A stretch of 5,893 nt of DNA from an uncultured Phycisphaerales bacterium (GTDB lineage: Bacteria; Planctomycetota; Phycisphaerae; Phycisphaerales; UBA1924): the NCBI GenBank assembly GCA_937879825.1, contig CALFMQ010000300.1, forward strand, positions 1 through 5,893, in the 5' to 3' direction. Made by a program: the position numbers and the translations under genes. Under the pieces are notes generated by a model that was not told the DNA's origin, did not search any database, and saw nothing but the letters and a program-made list of their open reading frames with translations. Shown here one piece after another: positions 1-4,280 of the stretch (positions are counted from its first letter, which is position 1; each line of letters begins with the position of its first letter).

Positions 1-58
1 GCGACCACGGCCTTGGTGGGCGGGTGGTCATCGTGCGCCCATTGCAAGGAGAGTCCCA

Positions 59-1723
59 ATGTCACGCACCTCAGCTTTCCGACGCGCCGCCGCCTGGACC
101 ATCGGTCTCGCCGGCGCCCTCTCGGCGTCCGCCGCCCATGCCGGCGGGGCCGAGTTCGGCATCAACATCGATATCGACCGCCCGGTCCCGTTCATCGCCG
201 ATCTCCCGTCGAGCACCTACGGCGCAGCCGCGAATCAGCCCGGCACTTGGAACCTCGTCCGCGCCGCCGCCTCGGGCACAACCAACCTCGTCGGGCTGAC
301 CGGATTGGCGACCGGCGTCCAGATCCAACAGTTCGGCAGCGGCAACAGCAACGCGTCCTGTGTCGGCGGCATCGTGCAAATCGATTACTCGAACCTGATG
401 TGCGACTACGCCTACGCCGTCACCGGCGTGCCCGATCCGCTCAACTACACGATCAAGTTCCTCCCGCCGGGCCAGTACGACGTGTACGTCTACGCGAGCC
501 GCCCGAGCCAGAACGCGTTGAATAATCTTGTCAACTGGACCGTCGGAACAACATCGATCGCGACAAAGACCATCAACGGCACCTACACCACGCAGACTTT
601 CCAGGAAGGGCTGACCCATGTCCGCCAGGTCTGCACGATTCCCGTCGGCGGTGCCGACCTGAAGATCGCCGTGTTCGATGGCTCCGGCGAGTTCGGCGAC
701 CCCATCGGGTGCGGCGGCATCCAGATCGTCCGCGTCGATGAACCCACCGCCGCAATCACCAGCCCGACGTTCCAGGACTGCATCTGCTCGCCCGCCAATA
801 TCATCGGGTCCGTCGGCTCGGGCCAGTACTGGCTCGAGTGGTCCGCCACGGGCGATGCGCCGTGGACGCTCATCAACGCCGGTAACGGGCCCATCACCAA
901 CGGCACGCTCGGCACGTGGGACGCCACCGGACTCCCCGAGGGGCTCTACGCGATCCGTCTCTCGGCGCAGAACTCCTTCGGCAACGAGGCCACCGCGTTC
1001 ACAACCGCATACCTCAATCAGGCGTTCACTTTCTTCAGTCTCTCCAGTCCCAGCGCCAACGCCGTCTACGGCGGCGACATGTGCATCGGCGGCACCATCT
1101 GGGACGAATGCTTCTCCCGCTGGTTCGCCGAGTTCGCGCCATCCGGCACGAGTTCATATCAGCCCGTCGAACCGGGCATGCCCTTCTACACCAACACCAT
1201 CATCAACCAGACCGGCGCCGTGTGGGACACCACAACCGTGCCCGACGGCATGTACAACATCCGCGTCCGCGCATTCGACGAATGCCACCCCGAGGTGAGC
1301 CAGACGATCCCCGTCAAGGTCGACAACACGCCGCCCATCGCGCAGATCACCTCGCCCGTTGACTGCACGCAGTTCTGCGGGCAGGTGTTCGTCATCGGCA
1401 CCGCCACCGACGCCAACCTCGCGGGGTGGGTGCTCCAGCACTCCTCCGACAACGGCTGGGTCACCATCAGTTCGGGCAACACGCCCGTGGTCAACGGCCT
1501 GCTGGGAACATGGAACACCGCGGGCCTGCCCAAGTGCGCCTACACGCTGCGCCTGGTCGTGAGCGACTCGGCGATCATCGATTGCAACGGCGTCATCCAC
1601 CATTCATCGGAGGACATCGTCTCCGTCATCGTCGCACCCGAGGGCGATGTCACCTTCGACGGCGTCGTCAATGTCGATGACCTCAACGTCGTGCTGAGCA
1701 ACTGGCTCGACACCTGCAACTGA
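59..1723 (+). CDS. Secreted Ig-like repeat protein with C-terminal dockerin-like motif
   Basis: This 554-residue protein is predicted to be exported. Residues 1-28 form a Sec signal peptide: a basic N-terminus (SRTSAFRR), a hydrophobic core and an AHA cleavage site after residue 28. Residues 29-227 form a first beta-rich domain with a YGAAANQPGTWN stretch at 54-65 and cysteines 101, 115, 192 and 218. Residues about 232-525 hold three Ig-like repeats of roughly 90-105 residues. Each opens with a (T/S)SP motif (residues 234-236, 329-331, 431-433) and ends with a variant of W-D/N-T-x-G-L-P-x-x-x-Y-x-x-R. Residues 529-553 (GDVTFDGVVNVDDL...NWLDTC) resemble half of a type I dockerin, with calcium ligands likely D530, T532, D534 and D541. 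All 14 cysteines lie in the mature part, so disulfides are plausible. The ATG is supported by AAGGAGAG at 46-53. The ligand and exact role are unknown; an adhesin or envelope protein is my inference. Confidence 0.88.
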   Translation: MSRTSAFRRAAAWTIGLAGALSASAAHAGGAEFGINIDIDRPVPFIADLPSSTYGAAANQPGTWNLVRAAASGTTNLVGLTGLATGVQIQQFGSGNSNASCVGGIVQIDYSNLMCDYAYAVTGVPDPLNYTIKFLPPGQYDVYVYASRPSQNALNNLVNWTVGTTSIATKTINGTYTTQTFQEGLTHVRQVCTIPVGGADLKIAVFDGSGEFGDPIGCGGIQIVRVDEPTAAITSPTFQDCICSPANIIGSVGSGQYWLEWSATGDAPWTLINAGNGPITNGTLGTWDATGLPEGLYAIRLSAQNSFGNEATAFTTAYLNQAFTFFSLSSPSANAVYGGDMCIGGTIWDECFSRWFAEFAPSGTSSYQPVEPGMPFYTNTIINQTGAVWDTTTVPDGMYNIRVRAFDECHPEVSQTIPVKVDNTPPIAQITSPVDCTQFCGQVFVIGTATDANLAGWVLQHSSDNGWVTISSGNTPVVNGLLGTWNTAGLPKCAYTLRLVVSDSAIIDCNGVIHHSSEDIVSVIVAPEGDVTFDGVVNVDDLNVVLSNWLDTCN

Positions 1724-1767
1724 TCTCGGCTGTTCGGTTTCGGTCACAACTCAGGGATCTGTGGAGC

Positions 1768-1797
1768 ACGCCGCGGGCTACGGTCCGCGGCGTTTTT
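1768..1797 (+). terminator. Intrinsic terminator of the secreted-protein gene
   Basis: A perfect 9-bp stem, ACGCCGCGG (1768-1776) with CCGCGGCGT (1785-1793), encloses an 8-base loop and runs into five T residues (1793-1797). It lies 45 bases after the stop codon at 1721-1723 and separates this gene from the CBS gene downstream. Confidence 0.88.
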
Positions 1798-1903
1798 CTC
1801 TGCGCGATTCCGGGCCGCGCGACGCGATCTCGCTGAAATCATCCGACGCCGCGCCTAGTGTGCAGAAAGAAGCGAGTTGGATCAACGACAACCTCACTCT
1901 GCG

Positions 1904-1910
1904 AAAGGAG
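1904..1910 (+). promoter_or_regulatory. Ribosome binding site that fixes the CBS-gene start
   Basis: AAAGGAG at 1904-1910 is separated by six bases from the ATG at 1917. This is the only strong Shine-Dalgarno sequence in the open frame. It decides against an upstream GTG at 1761, which would place coding sequence across the terminator at 1768-1797. Confidence 0.85.
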
Positions 1911-1916
1911 CATTCC

Positions 1917-2336
1917 ATGCAAGTGAAGGACATCATGTCAAGTTCCTGTGTCGTGGCGCGGACGACCGACACGCTGGAGCACGCGGCCCGTGTGATGCGT
2001 GACCGGGACATCGGGTTCATGCCCGTCGTCGATAACGATCGCGCCGTCGGGGTCATCACAGACAGGGATATCGCGACACGGGCGGTGGCAGACGGGCGTC
2101 CGACGAGCATCACGCCCGTCGGCGATGTCATGACACAGGGTCTGACCTGTTGTCATGCCGAGTCGGATGTCGCCGAAGCACTCAAAATCATGGGCGCCGA
2201 ACGAGTCCGCCGACTTCCCGTGGCGAACTTGCAAGGCGAAATGGTCGGCACGGTGTCGCTGACAGATGTGGCGCGCGTCGCCTCGCGGGATGATCAGACC
2301 GCCGCGGCGCTGAGCGATATCTGCGCCTGCGGCTGA
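1917..2336 (+). CDS. Tandem CBS-domain protein (Hrp1-like small regulator)
   Basis: This 139-residue protein consists almost wholly of two CBS motifs, which together make a Bateman module. CBS1 spans about residues 3-58 (VKDIM at the start, GVITDRDIATR at 45-55). CBS2 spans about 67-123 (VGDVMTQG, then GTVSLTDVAR at 111-120). The TDRD and LTD segments are where CBS folds usually contact ribose or phosphate of an adenine nucleotide, so nucleotide sensing is the family expectation. The size and the short tail after CBS2 resemble mycobacterial hypoxic response protein 1. No catalytic, transporter or DNA-binding domain is attached, so it probably acts as a soluble cytoplasmic sensor or modulator of another protein. 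Its partner cannot be read from the context. Unusual points are TCCH at 77-80 and a C-terminal CACG at 136-139, which might bind metal. It has its own leader and terminator and so looks monocistronic. Confidence 0.9.
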   Translation: MQVKDIMSSSCVVARTTDTLEHAARVMRDRDIGFMPVVDNDRAVGVITDRDIATRAVADGRPTSITPVGDVMTQGLTCCHAESDVAEALKIMGAERVRRLPVANLQGEMVGTVSLTDVARVASRDDQTAAALSDICACG

Positions 2337-2382
2337 CGCCCGCAACGCCGCTGCAGCGCGACGCGATGTCGCCGCAGGCGCA
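2322..2382. repeat. 12-bp perfect inverted repeat overlapping the CBS-gene end
   Basis: TGCGCCTGCGGC (2322-2333) is repeated in inverted form as GCCGCAGGCGCA (2371-2382), 37 bases apart. The left arm encodes the last residues of the CBS protein and ends just before its TGA. The spacer contains a 10-bp palindrome, CGCTGCAGCG (2349-2358). No T-run follows either arm on either strand, so this is not a standard terminator. A transcript-stabilising 3' structure or chance pairing in GC-rich DNA are both possible. Confidence 0.6.
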
Positions 2383-2398
2383 TAACCCAGACCCACTG

Positions 2399-2435
2399 CA
2401 CCTCGTCACCCGTTGTCGGGAGGCGGGGTGTTTTT
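2399..2435 (+). terminator. Intrinsic terminator after the CBS gene
   Basis: CACCTCGTC (2399-2407) pairs with GGCGGGGTG (2422-2430) over nine positions, two of them G-U. An A-A mismatch follows, then an inner CCCG/CGGG stem (2409-2412 with 2417-2420) closed by a TTGT loop. A TTTTTGTTT tract follows at 2431-2439. On the minus strand the same hairpin lacks a following U-tract, so it is convincing only for the plus-strand gene. The convergent minus-strand operon ends at 2441, so both transcripts finish within about 100 bases. Confidence 0.8.
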
Positions 2436-2440
2436 GTTTG

Positions 2441-2866
2441 CTAATCGTTCTTCGGGATGGGCGGCTTCACAAAGAAGGACACGCCGCATTCCGGGCACTC
2501 GTTGCCGGTGCAGTTGCTGATGTCATACCCGCACTGCGCGCAACGGTCGCCGGGCGGGAGGGCGCGGCGCGTCCGGGCCCCGAGAATCGCCCCGACCGGC
2601 ACCGCCAATAACACGAGCGCGTACGGGATGATCGTCAGCCACGCCGACCGGACATGAAGCGTGCTTTCGAGGAGCGAGGCGATCGTTCCGCCAATGAAAA
2701 GGATGATGAGCACCAACGCGCCGGCAAGCGCGAACGACCGCTCGTCCGCGTGGATCGTGAAGACCGTCCCGCACCGCCGGCATCGGCGCCCACGCTTGTC
2801 GCGGTACCGACGCGCCATCCCCTTGAGGCCGACGGGTTGCTTACAGGTTGGGCACTGGGGTCCCAT
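2441..2866 (-). CDS. Zinc-ribbon membrane protein, fourth gene of the operon
   Basis: This 141-residue protein has no named function that I recognise. It has an N-terminal zinc ribbon (C5, C8, C29, C32), two hydrophobic segments suited to membrane spanning (about 45-64 and 76-97), then a C-terminal ribbon (C109, C112, C124, C127) in the CxxCGYD...CPECG form common in planctomycetes. Both ribbons would lie on the same side of the membrane, presumably the cytoplasm. The start is the ATG at 2866. It shares a base with the TAA of the preceding gene (TAATG), which indicates translational coupling. An upstream GTG at 2896 is in frame but has no good ribosome binding site and would lengthen the overlap. 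The tail after the last ribbon (FFVKPPIPKND) is longer than in its paralogues. Zinc binding is inferred from cysteine spacing; the partner, protein or nucleic acid, is unknown. Confidence 0.78.
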   Translation of the reverse strand: MGPQCPTCKQPVGLKGMARRYRDKRGRRCRRCGTVFTIHADERSFALAGALVLIILFIGGTIASLLESTLHVRSAWLTIIPYALVLLAVPVGAILGARTRRALPPGDRCAQCGYDISNCTGNECPECGVSFFVKPPIPKND

Positions 2867-3297
2867 TACGCGCGGCCTCCGATCTCGGTCCCGCACTCCG
2901 GGCAGACATCAGAGTCAATACCACGGATGTCGTAGCCGCACTTCTTGCACAAATCATCGCAGACAAGACCGGTCCAACGCTTGGGAATGAACCAGATCGA
3001 TGCCATGAGGAACGCATTCACCGCGAGATACGAACCAATCAAGAGCCGCGGCATCCAGTCCAACCAGAAAGGGTCGGTAGCGTCAATCAGCTTGAGCTTG
3101 AGCACCAGCAACCAAAGCCAATAAACAAGCAATTGAAGAAGGATGTATGCGGCGATGACCGAGAGCGTCACAAGCACGCGCGCCTTCCACGGCGTCCGCC
3201 ACCTCAGACCACACCGGGAGCAGACGAGGGTCACTCTTCGCCGAACCCAGGTCTTGGTGGTCGGGAACGCGCCGCCGCATTTGGGGCACTTCATCAT
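2866..3297 (-). CDS. Zinc-ribbon membrane protein, third gene of the operon
   Basis: This 143-residue member of the same family has N-terminal ribbon cysteines at C4, C7, C26 and C29. A long hydrophobic segment follows at about 41-67 (rich in L, V, W and Y) and a second at about 84-104. The C-terminal ribbon uses C117, C120, C132 and C135, with an extra cysteine at C113. The ATG at 3297 overlaps the TGA of the upstream gene by four bases (ATGA). A second ATG follows directly and could serve instead, a difference of one residue. Its 3' end is nearly identical at DNA level to the 3' end of the first gene in the operon (3669-3716), and the shared stretch encodes D(I/L)RGIDSDVCPECGT. It is probably a cytoplasmic membrane protein; the function is unknown. 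Confidence 0.78.
   Translation of the reverse strand: MMKCPKCGGAFPTTKTWVRRRVTLVCSRCGLRWRTPWKARVLVTLSVIAAYILLQLLVYWLWLLVLKLKLIDATDPFWLDWMPRLLIGSYLAVNAFLMASIWFIPKRWTGLVCDDLCKKCGYDIRGIDSDVCPECGTEIGGRA
2888..2935. repeat. 48-bp direct repeat, copy in the third operon gene
   Basis: This block matches 3669-3716 at 45 of 48 positions. The first 32 bases (2888-2919) are identical and the three differences are at 2920, 2923 and 2928. It encodes the second half of the C-terminal zinc ribbon. The encoded peptide differs only by I versus L. Confidence 0.9.
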
Positions 3298-3650
3298 GTC
3301 GACTCAGTTGTCGGAGCGCGATCATCGACTCGCACAAGTCGCCGTCCGCGTCGTGTGAGTTTCGATGCGAGCACAATGGCGATGCCGAGCCCGCCGAGGA
3401 TCGTGATTGAGCTTGCTAACTCGCGGCCGGACTTGTCCAAGCCGAATGGGTTGAACCACCTGAAAACGAGTCCATCAGCCAGCTTGAAAACCGCATAGAT
3501 CATCACACCAGTAACAGAAGCCTCAGTCCAACCGATATACCGGGTGAACGCCGCGCCGCAACGTATGCATCGCGCCTCTTTGCGATCGAATGGAGATTGC
3601 CCGCCCCACACAAGACCACCGTCACAGGATGGACATTTCCGGCCTGCCAT
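3294..3650 (-). CDS. Short zinc-ribbon membrane protein, second gene of the operon
   Basis: This 118-residue protein has the N-terminal ribbon (C6, C9, C28, C31) and two moderately hydrophobic segments (about 45-63 and 81-97). It lacks the C-terminal ribbon of its three neighbours and ends in a basic then polar tail (TRRGRRLVRVDDRAPTTEST). The start is chosen as the ATG at 3650, which shares its A with the TAA stop of the upstream gene (TAATG). An in-frame GTG at 3677 would add nine residues but has no clear ribosome binding site. The stop overlaps the next gene by four bases. No leftover second-ribbon coding sequence is visible after the stop because the next gene begins at once. It is either a truncated paralogue or a specialised short form. 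Confidence 0.72.
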   Translation of the reverse strand: MAGRKCPSCDGGLVWGGQSPFDRKEARCIRCGAAFTRYIGWTEASVTGVMIYAVFKLADGLVFRWFNPFGLDKSGRELASSITILGGLGIAIVLASKLTRRGRRLVRVDDRAPTTEST

Positions 3651-4078
3651 TACGCACCAGCCATCGCCGTCCCGCACTCCGGGCAGACATCAGAGTCAAT
3701 GCCGCGGAGGTCGTAGTGGCACTTGGCGCAGCCCGTCGGCGGCACGAGAACGGACCTCAGCAGATACCGTTGTCCAAATGCAATGGTCAGAAATGCGATC
3801 AGTGCTGTCCCAACTGTCCAATATGCACTGATGTTACGAGTCAGCAGCAAAACGGCCGATGCGACGATCAGAAGAACCGGGAACCACACAACCGACCAAC
3901 GCCATTTGCGCCTGAACCATGCTCCGCAGTGAATGCAACGCAAGCGATCGAAGTCGCGTGCGACGACCATTTGACCCATCACGCGGTCGTGAATCGACTC
4001 CCGCTTGCACGCTGGGCATCGTGCGACGATCGTCTCGAGTCGGTATCCGCCGAAGGCCATGCCCCATTCTATCCCCAA
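3650..4078 (-). CDS. Zinc-ribbon membrane protein, first gene of the operon
   Basis: The lead gene of the four-gene operon encodes 142 residues from a TTG at 4078. The N-terminal ribbon is C21, C24, C48 and C51, and two membrane segments lie at about 61-79 and 86-104. The C-terminal ribbon is C117, C120, C132 and C135 within a CAKCHYDLRG...CPECG motif. The TTG start is preferred because GGAGGT (4084-4089 on the minus strand) sits five bases upstream. An in-frame ATG at 4060 would give a protein six residues shorter, closer in N-terminal length to the paralogues, but lacks a comparable site. The choice is uncertain because the area is G-rich throughout. The stop TAA at 3650-3652 overlaps the next start. 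The family is unnamed to me; zinc binding and a cytoplasmic location of both ribbons are inferred. Confidence 0.75.
   Translation of the reverse strand: MGIEWGMAFGGYRLETIVARCPACKRESIHDRVMGQMVVARDFDRLRCIHCGAWFRRKWRWSVVWFPVLLIVASAVLLLTRNISAYWTVGTALIAFLTIAFGQRYLLRSVLVPPTGCAKCHYDLRGIDSDVCPECGTAMAGA
3669..3716. repeat. 48-bp direct repeat, copy in the first operon gene
   Basis: Partner of the block at 2888-2935, with an identical 32-base core at 3669-3700. Both copies lie in the same orientation, each ending about 20 bases from a TAATG stop-start junction. This position fits duplication or gene conversion between the first and third genes. Confidence 0.9.
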
Positions 4079-4142
4079 CCCCCACCTCCCCCGCCCATCT
4101 CCCGAACCCTCTTACCCCTCACCCCGCCCACCCAGCCGCCCC
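4073..4142 (-). other. G-run tract with quadruplex potential at operon start
   Basis: On the minus strand this 70-base stretch has many runs of three to five G. The C-runs on the plus strand are at 4073-4076, 4079-4083, 4088-4092, 4094-4096, 4101-4103, 4107-4109, 4115-4118, 4122-4125, 4127-4129, 4131-4133 and 4139-4142. The four runs nearest the gene, with loops of one, four and two bases, satisfy the usual G-quadruplex pattern. They overlap both the putative ribosome binding site and the start codon. Confidence 0.55.
4084..4089 (-). promoter_or_regulatory. Candidate ribosome binding site of the zinc-ribbon operon
   Basis: The minus strand reads GGAGGT here, then five G residues, then TTG at 4078-4076. 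It is a canonical Shine-Dalgarno sequence at good spacing and supports the TTG start. It lies in a tract of many G-runs, so a chance match cannot be excluded. Confidence 0.5.
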
Positions 4143-4148
4143 TTCCGC

Positions 4149-4154
4149 TATACT
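4149..4154 (+). promoter_or_regulatory. Candidate -10 box for atpD
   Basis: TATACT matches the TATAAT consensus at five of six positions and lies about 130 bases before the atpD ATG. No convincing -35 hexamer is visible 16-18 bases upstream, where the sequence is C-rich. If it is used, transcription would start near 4161 and give a leader of about 120 nt. The reverse strand of the same bases reads AGTATA, so a shared divergent promoter is possible but weakly supported. Confidence 0.4.
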
Positions 4155-4171
4155 GCCCGGCCTTTCCCGAG

Positions 4172-4187
4172 GGCGGGCCAACCCGCC
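4172..4187 (+). promoter_or_regulatory. Hairpin in the putative atpD leader
   Basis: GGCGGG (4172-4177) and CCCGCC (4182-4187) form a six-bp stem with a CCAA loop, just after the candidate transcription start. There is no T-run after it, so it is not a terminator. The rest of the leader (4188-4270) contains the palindrome CGCCGGCG (4201-4208) and short GC stems but nothing I recognise as a riboswitch. Confidence 0.3.
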
Positions 4188-4280
4188 AGCGGGGGGCGTG
4201 CGCCGGCGGATCGTCACAACGCCGCGGACGGCACTCACACATCTCATCCGTTCACTCTTGGCTCACAGGGGCTCCTCATC

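Noticed and set aside
13..619. Alternative frames at the window start on both strands
   Set aside because: They overlap the secreted protein, which has a signal peptide, a ribosome binding site and a coherent repeat structure. The alternatives are Arg/Pro-rich or Gly/Ala-rich shadows.
1840..1870. Possible promoter of the CBS gene around TAGTGT at 1857-1862
   Set aside because: The match to -10 is poor and no -35 is visible, so it cannot be supported even though a promoter must lie between 1798 and 1903.
1761..1916. GTG start at 1761 for the CBS protein
   Set aside because: It would put a terminator hairpin inside the coding region and add 52 residues unlike CBS proteins. The ATG at 1917 has a strong AAAGGAG site.
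2867..2896. GTG start at 2896 for the fourth operon gene
   Set aside because: It has no good ribosome binding site and adds a basic out-of-frame copy of the neighbour's ribbon codons. The ATG at 2866 forms a TAATG coupling junction and matches the N-termini of the paralogues.
2848..3498. 216-codon plus-strand open frame
   Set aside because: It is antisense to two overlapping zinc-ribbon genes whose cysteine motifs and coupled junctions are convincing. The product itself has no motif.
3651..3677. GTG start at 3677 for the second operon gene
   Set aside because: Same reasoning: the ATG at 3650 overlaps the upstream TAA as TAATG, and the extra residues are read from the neighbour's ribbon region.
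2888..3716. CRISPR or tandem-repeat interpretation of the 48-bp repeat
   Set aside because: There are only two copies, about 780 bases apart and inside coding sequence, encoding the same zinc-ribbon half. Gene duplication explains them.
4005..4280. In-frame upstream extension of atpD by 92 residues
   Set aside because: The added part is low-complexity Pro/Arg/Ser sequence read from a C-rich intergenic tract and from the 5' end of the opposite-strand gene. The ATG at 4281 gives the standard beta-subunit N-terminus.
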